From contig CAIPFS010000544.1 in assembly GCA_903864375.1 (NCBI GenBank), positions 1 through 22,026 on the forward strand: 22,026 nt of DNA. Direction: 5' to 3'. This document shows, one piece after another, positions 15,374 to 22,026 of the stretch (position 1 is the first letter of the stretch; each line of letters starts with the position of its first letter). A model generated the notes under the pieces. That model saw only the letters and a list, made by a program, of their open reading frames with translations, ran no database searches and had not been told where the DNA came from. A program made the translations under genes and the position numbers. This stretch comes from an uncultured Verrucomicrobiota bacterium. GTDB taxonomy: Bacteria; Verrucomicrobiota; Verrucomicrobiia; Limisphaerales; UBA9464.

Positions 15374-15477
15374 GCGCCCAGAATCGGCAGGAGCATCACC
15401 CAGGTGCATTTAGACCGGGAGTGGTGATGATCCCTGCATGGATTGGGGACTTGCAGGAGCGCGTACCTCCGTTGGAT

Positions 15478-15496
15478 GTCCCTCCTTCAGAGGGAC
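15478..15496 (-). terminator. Hairpin after the LysE-type gene, weak terminator candidate
   Basis: On the minus strand GTCCCTC and GAGGGAC form a 7-bp perfect stem around TGAAG, about 64 nt beyond the LysE stop. There is no T-run, so it may instead be an intergenic palindrome or an mRNA-stabilising stem. Confidence 0.3.
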
Positions 15497-15559
15497 TTGC
15501 GTCCGGTAACCAGATGGAGGTCTGGTTTCGAAGCCAACGTTCAGTGAACATCAGAGCGG

Positions 15560-16228
15560 CTAGCGCTTTGAAAGGAGCAGGACGAGTCGGACTCCGATGA
15601 TTGCGGCGGTGACGAGAAGAGCAACACCACTGAACTGGGACAGGCGTCGGAGCGAATGAGGGGAAAACCGGCCACTGCCCTGGCCATGGGAGATTCCCCA
15701 AGCGAGCACGGCAAACCAGACAAAACTGGCCACGGCAACTCCGGCACAGAAGAGCCCCTTGCAAATCCAAACCGGTTCCAGGGCATGATGGGCGATCAAC
15801 GAGCCGGTGATCCCAATCCACAAGAGCAGAACGCCCGGATTTCCAAGTACCCGGATGAATCCGGTCCAGAATCCGCTGCTGGGATGGAGCTTTCGCTCGA
15901 CGAACTCTTCGACCGAATTGTCCAGGTGGACCGGACCCACCCGCAGGTATTGAAATCCGAGCCAGAGAACGAGAAAGAAGCTGATCAACTCCATCGCCGC
16001 CTGAACCACCCGGTGCTCGAGGAATCCCGAGAACCCGGCGAACGCGATGGTGCAATAGGTCGATTCCATCAGGACCGCGCCCAGGGTGATCAGGAGGGAT
16101 CGGCGGAACCCGTGCTTCGCCGCCTCATTGATCACGGTCACATTGATCGGTCCCCCCAGGGCCGAGGTGATGAGACCCGCCAACAGCCCCCAGATGGAGG
16201 CCTCCAGCATGTCAATCCAGCCCACCAT
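15560..16228 (-). CDS. LysE-family transporter
   Basis: A 222-residue inner-membrane protein of the LysE/RhtB amino acid exporter superfamily. Hallmarks are the N-terminal helix with LLAGLITSALGGPINVTVINEAAKHGFRRS, a six-helix hydrophobicity pattern, and the mid-protein GNPGVLLLWIGI, the position of the family N-P motif. It lacks a clear substrate signature. Its ATG overlaps the TAA of pssA by one base (TAATG), so it is probably coupled to pssA. An ATG at 16210 is an alternative start. Why an exporter follows phospholipid genes is unclear. Confidence 0.82.
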   Translation of the reverse strand: MVGWIDMLEASIWGLLAGLITSALGGPINVTVINEAAKHGFRRSLLITLGAVLMESTYCTIAFAGFSGFLEHRVVQAAMELISFFLVLWLGFQYLRVGPVHLDNSVEEFVERKLHPSSGFWTGFIRVLGNPGVLLLWIGITGSLIAHHALEPVWICKGLFCAGVAVASFVWFAVLAWGISHGQGSGRFSPHSLRRLSQFSGVALLVTAAIIGVRLVLLLSKR

Positions 16229-17136
16229 TAGCGTGGTTCGGAACCGCCTGGCGGCAGGGACAGCGTGACGGTTGCCCCGGATCCATCTTCATCGTCGGGT
16301 TCGTCGTCGGCTTCAATCTCGCGCTGCACTTTCCGGGAGATGCTGGGGCGAACGAATCCGTAGAGCAGGTAAGCCGTGAAAATCAGCGGTGAAATGAAGG
16401 GGAGGATGTTGCGCCACAGGAGAAAAAACAGGCCCACGACGACAACAATCACCAGGGTCTTGACGAAGGGATGCTGGGTGCGCCAGCCGATGCTCTTGAA
16501 GGTGGGATACTTCACCTCGCTGACCATCATTCCGGAGAGGAACACCAGAATGGCGGGCAGACAGAAGCGCAGCACGGTCAAGGGCAACTCGGTCCGATAC
16601 CATTCGATGAGAAACAGCGTGAGGGATGCCACCATCGCCGCCGCCGCCGGGATGGGGAATCCGACAAAATACTTGCCGCCCCCCCCTGGCCCGGGGAGTG
16701 ACGCCAGGCAGTTGAAACGAGCCAACCGAAATGCCCCGCAGATGACATAGACGGAGGCGATGAACCAGCCGACCTCCGGATGACTCCGAAACACTTCTCG
16801 AAGCACCACCCGATGCACCAGAAAAGCCGGTGCAACGCCGAAACTGACAATGTCGGCCAGAGAATCAAATTCCCGGCCGAAAGGACTCTCCATGCCTCCC
16901 ATGCGCGCCACCCGCCCGTCGAGCAAATCACAAATGCAGGCGAGAAAAATGTAGAACAGCGACTCCTTGATCGCGGTGTAGCTCGAGTCCGAAAGATCCG
17001 CTTCCACGATGCGCGTCAGGGCCAGGAAGCCGCAGAACAGATTGGCCGCGGTCAGGAGGTTGGGGAGCAGGTAAATCCGCAGGCGCGGGTCTCCTGAGAG
17101 GGAGGCGACGGGACGATGGGCGGACTCGGACTTCAT
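16228..17136 (-). CDS. pssA: CDP-diacylglycerol--serine O-phosphatidyltransferase
   Basis: Makes phosphatidylserine from CDP-diacylglycerol and serine in the inner membrane, the step before Psd. The 302 residues carry the full CDP-alcohol phosphotransferase motif: D70, D73-G74, A77-R78, then eight residues, G87, D91 and D95. Several hydrophobic helices follow, and the C-terminus ends in an acidic tail (EIEADDEPDDEDG). The N-terminal IYLLPNLLTAANLFCGFLAL is typical of the integral-membrane type II PssA. The start lies one base after the psd stop. Confidence 0.94.
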   Translation of the reverse strand: MKSESAHRPVASLSGDPRLRIYLLPNLLTAANLFCGFLALTRIVEADLSDSSYTAIKESLFYIFLACICDLLDGRVARMGGMESPFGREFDSLADIVSFGVAPAFLVHRVVLREVFRSHPEVGWFIASVYVICGAFRLARFNCLASLPGPGGGGKYFVGFPIPAAAAMVASLTLFLIEWYRTELPLTVLRFCLPAILVFLSGMMVSEVKYPTFKSIGWRTQHPFVKTLVIVVVVGLFFLLWRNILPFISPLIFTAYLLYGFVRPSISRKVQREIEADDEPDDEDGSGATVTLSLPPGGSEPR

Positions 17137-17137
17137 C

Positions 17138-17812
17138 TCAAAGGCGGGCGACCACGGTCTGGCCTCCGATCACCCGGGTTCCGACCTGAATCTGGAGAGC
17201 GGCGTTCAACGGGAGATAGAGGTCAACCCGGGAACCGAATTGAATCAAGGAAATGCGTTCACCGCGGGCGACGGTTTCGCCCGACACGGCCCAAGGCAGG
17301 ATGCGGCGCGCGATCAGGCCGGCAATGAGACGGAGGGCAATCGGGGTTCCCTCCGGGTCACTGGCGGTCAGGCAAATCAGGACATTTTCGTTATGAGCCG
17401 CACTTTCCGTCTTCAGGGCATTGAGGAAGAGACCGGGCGTATGGCGGACCAGATCGACACGCCCGGCCACCGGGGCCTGTTGAACGTGGATATCGAAGAC
17501 GGAGAGGAAGATGGAGATGCGCTGGCATTTCTGGCTGGGATCATTGGGCCAGGGCACCTGATCGATGACGTCCACCTTTCCGTGGGCGGGAGCGACCACC
17601 AACCGGGCGTCCGATGGAACCTGCGGCTCGGGATCCCGAAAGAACCACAGCACGAATCCAGTAAACACGACGGCGAGCCCGGCCAGAACTGTTGGAACCC
17701 AGTGCAGGCCAGGCAGCAGCAGCCAGAAGGCGACGGCCACCAGGAGGGCAGGGCCAATGGTCTTGGCAAGGATGAGGGTGGCGGCCTTTGCCGCCCGACC
17801 GGAATGCTTCAC
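17138..17812 (-). CDS. psd: Phosphatidylserine decarboxylase proenzyme (short type)
   Basis: Converts phosphatidylserine to phosphatidylethanolamine at the inner membrane. It has 224 residues, the short family typical of rhizobia and archaea rather than the long E. coli form. A hydrophobic N-terminal region is followed by FFRDPEP (57-63), VAPAHGKV (73-80), the FLSVFDIHVQQAPVAG block and QFGSRVDLYLP. Self-cleavage between G193 and S194 would make the pyruvoyl group. The start codon is GTG at 17812. psd, pssA and the LysE gene are packed with gaps of one base or less. Confidence 0.93.
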   Translation of the reverse strand: MKHSGRAAKAATLILAKTIGPALLVAVAFWLLLPGLHWVPTVLAGLAVVFTGFVLWFFRDPEPQVPSDARLVVAPAHGKVDVIDQVPWPNDPSQKCQRISIFLSVFDIHVQQAPVAGRVDLVRHTPGLFLNALKTESAAHNENVLICLTASDPEGTPIALRLIAGLIARRILPWAVSGETVARGERISLIQFGSRVDLYLPLNAALQIQVGTRVIGGQTVVARL

Positions 17813-17891
17813 CCGGGGAATTTACCGGGAGGAAATGGCTCAAGGGAAGCGCCAGATTGGAATTATCGCGGGGCACTGCCCCGGGAGGACC

Positions 17892-18422
17892 TCATTTTGA
17901 AGGAGCCGGCTTTGCCCGAAGTTCGGACCAAAGGGGTTCCAGGTCCGGATCGGAGAGGGCCCGCTGGTGGAGTTCCCGGGCATCCCCCCGGCTCAGGGCG
18001 ACTGCCCACCACCGGCGTGCCTCGTCCAGATTTCCCAACTGCGCCTGGTAGCAGGCGAGGTTGAACGGTATGGCGGTCTCCTCCGGAAAGAGGTGCCCGG
18101 CGGGCTCGAGCAAGGTCAACGCCTCGGTCAGTCCTCCACCCGGGCAACGCCGGGCCGCATAGGAGCGACTGACCCAGGCGGCCGCTTCATCCGGAGCGTT
18201 CTGAACCCAGGTTCTTGCCACAGCCAGAGCTTTCGTCCACGCCTGCTGTTTCGAATGGAGCGACCACCGAAGCCCCAGCACCAGGGGATGGATCAGAAGT
18301 TCCTCCGGTAAAACCGACAGCTCCGACAGACCCTCCGCCGGAAGCCCCAGCTCCAACCAGCCAACCGCCGACCGCAACGCCTGGTGATAGGGAGACAAAA
18401 GCGCATCCATCGAAAGCATCAT
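17892..18422 (-). CDS. TPR-like small protein
   Basis: 176 residues, mostly helical, with a recognisable tetratricopeptide-like unit near the C-terminus (FNLACYQAQLGNLDEARRWWAVAL) and weaker ones before it (AWTKALAVARTWVQNAPDEAAAW). No signal peptide is apparent. It is probably a protein-protein interaction scaffold, partner unknown. Start choice is uncertain: ATG codons at 18422, 18419 and 18410 are all possible and none has a good ribosome binding site. It lies 80 bases upstream of psd and 42 bases after the phosphodiesterase-like gene, so it may belong to one transcript. Confidence 0.75.
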   Translation of the reverse strand: MMLSMDALLSPYHQALRSAVGWLELGLPAEGLSELSVLPEELLIHPLVLGLRWSLHSKQQAWTKALAVARTWVQNAPDEAAAWVSRSYAARRCPGGGLTEALTLLEPAGHLFPEETAIPFNLACYQAQLGNLDEARRWWAVALSRGDARELHQRALSDPDLEPLWSELRAKPAPSK

Positions 18423-18464
18423 TTAGACCGGGCGTTCGCATTCCGGCAAGAACCGCCGGGAGGC

Positions 18465-19331
18465 TCATTTGCCTCCGGCATTGGCTTGCAGCAGGAAATC
18501 GCGCAATTGAGGCAGCCGGTCCGTGTTCACCAGGTCCACACCCGACCAGTAGACGACGTTCCACAATTCAGGACGGTCTGGAACCGCCCAGAACCGGAGG
18601 CGACGGCCCTGTTGGCGGGATTGTTGGATCAGGTGATGCAACCGCTCCTGCTGATCCTTTGGAAACAGCCCCTTCCCACGCCACTCAAAAAGAGATTCCC
18701 ATGAAGCACTCACCAGCGGAGCGAGCGTGACCGGCCAATTCTGGTCCAATGCCTCGATGGGGCCGTCCAGTGCGCAATCGCGGTCGCCATCGGCCTTGAC
18801 CAGTTCAACCGGACGATCGCCGGACAGGACCACGGTAATGGCCCCGGCAATGACATTGGTTCCCGTGTAACGGGTACAGATGGGGGCGAAGCGGTGCAAT
18901 TTCTCCTTCAGAACCGGATAAATGGCGGCCCCGTTCTCCTTGATGTCGATGAGGAGGGTGAAGGGGGCGCGACGGGCATAGACACTCCCACCGTTTGCCT
19001 TCACGCGTTCCGCCAGCGGCTCAAGGTACAGGCGATCCAACGTGCGTTCTTTTTTAAGACCCAACCGCGAATGCGCCACCAGAAGCTCCCCGTCGACCAG
19101 GAAGATATCGGCTTCCACTGAACAAAAGCCGCAATCCAGGGCGTCCAGGAGGGGACGCCGGTGTTCGTAGTCGTTATGAGCGTGGGCGCGGGTCAGGGGG
19201 ACCGGATCGGGAAGGGGGACGGCGGTGCCCGGCGGGCTTGTCTCAGCCGCACGGGGAGTGAGGGCGAAGGCGAGGGCCACACCGAAGGCAAGGCCGACGG
19301 CGGACGACCGTGGAAGAAACCGGAAAATCAT
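18465..19331 (-). CDS. Secreted PI-PLC/GDPD-like phosphodiesterase (AIM6-like)
   Basis: 288 residues with an N-terminal signal peptide (cleavage near PRAAE, about residue 29), so exported. The motif HAHNDYEHRRPLLDALDCGF, then VEADIFLVDGELLVAHSR, gives the two histidines and the E and D residues of the TIM-barrel PLC-like phosphodiesterase superfamily. It most resembles the branch related to yeast AIM6. The C-terminal VDLVNTDRLPQLRDFL is also typical. The exact substrate is unknown; membrane glycerophosphodiesters are plausible. The start at 19331 is 89 bases from the divergent gene at 19421. Confidence 0.85.
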   Translation of the reverse strand: MIFRFLPRSSAVGLAFGVALAFALTPRAAETSPPGTAVPLPDPVPLTRAHAHNDYEHRRPLLDALDCGFCSVEADIFLVDGELLVAHSRLGLKKERTLDRLYLEPLAERVKANGGSVYARRAPFTLLIDIKENGAAIYPVLKEKLHRFAPICTRYTGTNVIAGAITVVLSGDRPVELVKADGDRDCALDGPIEALDQNWPVTLAPLVSASWESLFEWRGKGLFPKDQQERLHHLIQQSRQQGRRLRFWAVPDRPELWNVVYWSGVDLVNTDRLPQLRDFLLQANAGGK

Positions 19332-19420
19332 CCCCTATCCCGCCACGGTCGACCCATCCAAGGCAATCCCAACCCTGCCTTGCCAGATGACAATCTCGCG
19401 TCAAGTTCAAGCATTCTGCG
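19332..19420. promoter_or_regulatory. Divergent promoter region
   Basis: Eighty-nine bases between two divergent starts must hold promoters for both the phosphodiesterase-like gene and the DUF3016-like gene. I could not identify a convincing sigma-70 box pair on either strand. Confidence 0.35.
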
Positions 19421-19993
19421 ATGACCAAGGCGACTTTCCCCCTCACTTCCCAACGGTCCGCCCTTGCTTGGGGCGCGCTGGCAGCTCTGGCCCTCGGGTG
19501 TGGGGGCTGCATCACCTCATCGACCAGCTCATCGTCTTCCCATGCCTCGACCGAAACGTCCGGAGCGCAACTGACAACGGACTATCTTGCTCCGGATGCC
19601 TACGCTGATATCCGACTTTCCGGGCGTACCCCGGGCGACAGTCTGGACGTCATCGAGTCCACCTTCACCCGGGTGCTGGAGCAGCAAGCCCGCCGCCTGC
19701 CGACAGGCTCCACCCTCACCATCAAGTTCACGGAAATTGATCTGGCGGGATGGATCCCACCTGGACGCGGAAACGACCTGCGGATCATTTCCAGCGCTTA
19801 TCCCGCCCGCCTGGAGTTGGACTATACCCTCAGTGTTCCCAAGGGAGGCACGACGGTGAACCAAGCGGACCATGTTCAACTGAGCACCTTCAGTGACCTG
19901 ACCTTTGGAGATACCTCCCGCAATCAGCCACTAGCCGTGGAGTCCAAACTTTTGAAGGACTGGCTGCGAGGGGTGGCGCTAAAGGTCCAGTAG
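19421..19993 (+). CDS. DUF3016-like exported protein, possible lipoprotein
   Basis: 190 residues of unknown function. An N-terminal hydrophobic segment ends in LALGCGGC, which may be a lipobox (ALG-C), followed by a serine-rich linker and a domain starting around residue 55. LPTGSTLTIKFTEIDLAGWIPPG, DLRIISSAYPARLELDYTL and LLKDWLRGV fit the DUF3016 pattern as I remember it. This suggests a periplasmic or membrane-anchored beta-rich protein. It is the only complete plus-strand gene, flanked by divergent and convergent neighbours, so it is a single-gene unit. Confidence 0.8.
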   Translation: MTKATFPLTSQRSALAWGALAALALGCGGCITSSTSSSSSHASTETSGAQLTTDYLAPDAYADIRLSGRTPGDSLDVIESTFTRVLEQQARRLPTGSTLTIKFTEIDLAGWIPPGRGNDLRIISSAYPARLELDYTLSVPKGGTTVNQADHVQLSTFSDLTFGDTSRNQPLAVESKLLKDWLRGVALKVQ

Positions 19994-20029
19994 GGTGCCG
20001 CCGCAGAAGTTCCCTTCGGTCACACGTCT

Positions 20030-21211
20030 CTAGCTCTGACTCAGGCGCTTCACCGGGGCATCGAAGAACATCCCGTGGGCCTCCTCCAGGATTTCGGGCA
20101 ACCGGGCGGCAAAGGGACTCGACTTGAGGACAGCCTCCAGATTTTTCTGAGCCGCGTGCGCCATGTGGTTCCCTGGAAACCAGTGGTCCCCGCTGCCCAA
20201 CAGATTGTACCGGGCCTTGCCCCAATCGACGAGTTCCAGCGGTTTGCCATAAGTCCAGAGGCGCAGAATCTCCAGGACGTTGATTTCCCCCGGAATGCCG
20301 TGGTACTCGGGAAGGCCTTCGGCCCAGCGTTGGCACCAATCAGCCCCCAGAACTTTTTCCATTTCAGCCCGGAGCCGGACTTCGATGGGGGCAACGACTT
20401 CTGCGGCCCGATTGTAAAATTCAAGGGCTGCAATGTGTTCATCAAAGTCGCTGGGCCGGGCGGCTCCCAGACTCAGGGTGTGGACCTCGGGGCGGGCCAG
20501 GCAGTAGAGGTCGTTGAATTGCATCGGGGTGAGCGGAGCGCACAGGGATCGCATCTTGGGCAGGGGACGGTAGAGGTGGCCGCCCTTGTCGTTGGGACTG
20601 ATGATGAACACGCCCATGTCGAGCCGTGCGGCCTCCTGGACGCAGGACCAATTCAGATCGTTGACGAAATACCAGTGCAGGTTGACGTAATCGAACCGGT
20701 TGGACCGGATGGCGGCGAGGATGACCTCGGGTGTGGCATGGGTGCTGAAGCCGACGAACCGGCAGCGACCCTCGGCACGAAGCTTTTCGGCGGCATCCAC
20801 GCAACCGCCCGGGCGTAGAGCCCACTCCAGATGCTCGGCATGGTTGATGCCATGGATGGAAAGAAGTTCGACATGGTCCAGACCGAGATACTTCATCGAC
20901 GTTTCGAACGTCTGGAGGAACTCCCCGGCGGTGGCCTTGGGCATCACCTTGGTCTGGACAATCAATTTTTCCCTCGGGAACTGGCGGAGGACGGGGCCCA
21001 GCTGCATCTCGGATGAACCGTAACCGCGGGCGGTTTCGATGTGGTTGATCCCGAGTTCAACCGACCGATGGATGGTTGCTTCCAGATTGGCCTGTCCGGC
21101 GGGAGGAACCTCGGACCAGGGGATGTCCTGCCATTGATGCTGGTAACGCATGCCTCCACACGAAAACACGGGCATGGCGAGCTCTGTCCGGCCAAAGCGG
21201 CGATAGTTCAT
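20030..21211 (-). CDS. Aldo/keto reductase with a cysteine-poor C-terminal domain
   Basis: 393 residues from the chosen ATG (MNYRRFGRTEL, the usual AKR start; 21229 and 21271 are also open). The catalytic positions read E59 (normally Asp) and Y64 in IETARGYG, K88 in QTKVMP, and H120 in LSIHGINH. The C-terminal part (about 300-370) resembles the domain that in the COG1453-type oxidoreductases carries a ferredoxin-like 4Fe-4S motif. GEINVLEILRLW and KARYNLLGSGDHWFPGN keep the framework, but the CxxCxxC...CP residues are missing, leaving a single C in GADWCQRW. It is divergent from the glycerate kinase gene. Substrate unknown. Confidence 0.87.
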   Translation of the reverse strand: MNYRRFGRTELAMPVFSCGGMRYQHQWQDIPWSEVPPAGQANLEATIHRSVELGINHIETARGYGSSEMQLGPVLRQFPREKLIVQTKVMPKATAGEFLQTFETSMKYLGLDHVELLSIHGINHAEHLEWALRPGGCVDAAEKLRAEGRCRFVGFSTHATPEVILAAIRSNRFDYVNLHWYFVNDLNWSCVQEAARLDMGVFIISPNDKGGHLYRPLPKMRSLCAPLTPMQFNDLYCLARPEVHTLSLGAARPSDFDEHIAALEFYNRAAEVVAPIEVRLRAEMEKVLGADWCQRWAEGLPEYHGIPGEINVLEILRLWTYGKPLELVDWGKARYNLLGSGDHWFPGNHMAHAAQKNLEAVLKSSPFAARLPEILEEAHGMFFDAPVKRLSQS

Positions 21212-21346
21212 CGGGACCGAGGGTGCCATCCCGGCGACGCGACGGCAAATGGACAGGCAACGGTCCTTCAAAATTTCAACGGACCGCCGACCCGACGTTG
21301 ATTATCCCCTTGGCAATCGGCTCCGGGGACCGATCAATGGGGACGC
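21212..21346. promoter_or_regulatory. Divergent promoter region between the oxidoreductase and glycerate kinase genes
   Basis: The 135-bp gap holds an AT-richer patch around 21268-21280 (TTCAAAATTTCAA). I see no convincing promoter pair. For the plus-strand gene, GGGGA at 21338-21342 four bases before the ATG could serve as a ribosome binding site. If the oxidoreductase starts at 21271, the gap shrinks to 75 bp. Confidence 0.3.
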
Positions 21347-22026
21347 ATGGCCCTTCACGTTCTTGTTGCACCCGATAAATTCAAAGGAACTCTGAGCGCC
21401 CAGCAGGCGGCTGGGGCCATAGTCAATGGGTGGTGGGCCTCCCGCCCGCAGGATGACATGCAGATGCTCCCGATCAGCGACGGTGGCGAGGGCTTCGGTG
21501 AACTGATGGCTTCCATGATCGATGCCACGGAACAGATTGCCGCAACCGTTGATGCCGCGCATCGGGAAGTGGCCGCCCGCTGGTGGTGGCATGCCGACTC
21601 CGCCACGGCCATCATCGAGTCGGCCCAAGTGATTGGGCTCGCGATGCTGCCACAGGGGCGATTCCATCCCTTCGAGCTCGATACCCGGGGGCTGGGGATG
21701 GTGATCAAGGCGGCGGTCGCCGCCGGTGCCCGGACGATCCTCATCGGAATTGGTGGAAGTGCCACCAACGACGGGGGTTTTGGAATGGCAGCCAACCTGG
21801 GCTGGCAATTCCTGGACGATCAGGAACGCCCGATTGAAAAGTGGCCGAAGCTCAACAAACTGGCGCGTTGGATTCCGCCAACCGATCCGATTCAAGGGGT
21901 CGATTTCATTGTCGGCGTGGATGTGGAGAATCCGCTGCTGGGCCTCAATGGCTGCACGAGAATTTACGGCCCTCAGAAGGGGCTCCTGATCCAGCAGGCC
22001 GCAGTCGCCGAGGCGGCCCTGGAAAA
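21347..22026 (+). CDS. Glycerate kinase (GlxK/GarK family), 3' end beyond window
   Basis: 226 codons are visible and the frame runs off the window edge. Relatives are about 375 residues, so roughly 60 percent is present. It phosphorylates glycerate, usually to 2-phosphoglycerate in this family. Diagnostic segments are MALHVLVAPDKFKGTLSAQQ at the N-terminus, LPISDGGEGFGELM, and IGIGGSATNDGGFGMA, the conserved glycine-rich site. DVENPLLGLNG is also typical. GGGGA just before the ATG is a plausible ribosome binding site. It is divergent from the oxidoreductase. Confidence 0.92.
   Translation, partial: MALHVLVAPDKFKGTLSAQQAAGAIVNGWWASRPQDDMQMLPISDGGEGFGELMASMIDATEQIAATVDAAHREVAARWWWHADSATAIIESAQVIGLAMLPQGRFHPFELDTRGLGMVIKAAVAAGARTILIGIGGSATNDGGFGMAANLGWQFLDDQERPIEKWPKLNKLARWIPPTDPIQGVDFIVGVDVENPLLGLNGCTRIYGPQKGLLIQQAAVAEAALE

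Noticed and set aside
15275..15396. Minus-strand frame starting GTG-ATG at 15399/15396 that reads MLLPILG upstream of ilvD, considered as a second leader peptide
   Set aside because: It has no stop before ilvD and overlaps it, and no terminator or alternative pairing lies between it and ilvD.
17869..17887. GC-rich hairpin CGGGGC-AGT-GCCCCG between the TPR-like gene and psd
   Set aside because: Only six pairs with no T-run on the minus strand, so a terminator call is not supported.

Overview
The window looks like a chromosomal segment of a GC-rich Gram-negative bacterium, most likely a member of the Verrucomicrobiota. This is an inference, not a database result. It rests on a large secreted protein ending in a short beta-rich domain of the LQAS...GPF...FRAR type that I associate with that phylum, on the mix of families, and on the scarcity of strong Shine-Dalgarno sequences. 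Thirteen of the fifteen protein genes lie on the minus strand. I see no rRNA, tRNA, CRISPR array, insertion sequence or phage gene.

Layout, left to right. 1-257 is intergenic and holds a dispersed repeat copy and a strong minus-strand terminator. 258-3764 (-) encodes a 1168-residue secreted multidomain protein with a lectin-like domain, Ig-like segments and two PA14-like units, the second split by a protease-associated domain. 4008-5693 (-) is leuA. Its 5' leader (about 5759-5931) looks like a leucine attenuator: a short Leu-rich reading frame, a 10-nt copy of the terminator 3' arm inside that frame, and then an intrinsic terminator. 5932-6343 has no gene, only repeat-like DNA. 6344-12520 (-) is a compact run: unknown membrane-anchored protein, TerC-family protein, ExoD, RecJ, second TerC-family protein, class V aminotransferase; two junctions are ATGA overlaps.

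12615-15274 (-) is ilvD followed by an aldo/keto reductase. 15560-19331 (-) is a lipid-flavoured run: PI-PLC/GDPD-like secreted protein, TPR-like protein, psd, pssA, LysE-type exporter. 19421-19993 (+) is a DUF3016-like exported protein. 20030-21211 (-) is a second aldo/keto reductase with a cysteine-depleted C-terminal domain. 21347 to the window edge (+) is the first part of a glycerate kinase.

Functionally the segment covers branched-chain amino acid synthesis (leuA, ilvD), phosphatidylethanolamine synthesis (pssA then psd), DNA repair (recJ) and probable metal export (two TerC proteins). The observation most worth following is the leuA leader. Next are the domain-in-domain architecture of the large secreted protein, the cluster-less oxidoreductase, and a 51-bp dispersed intergenic repeat present in three copies.
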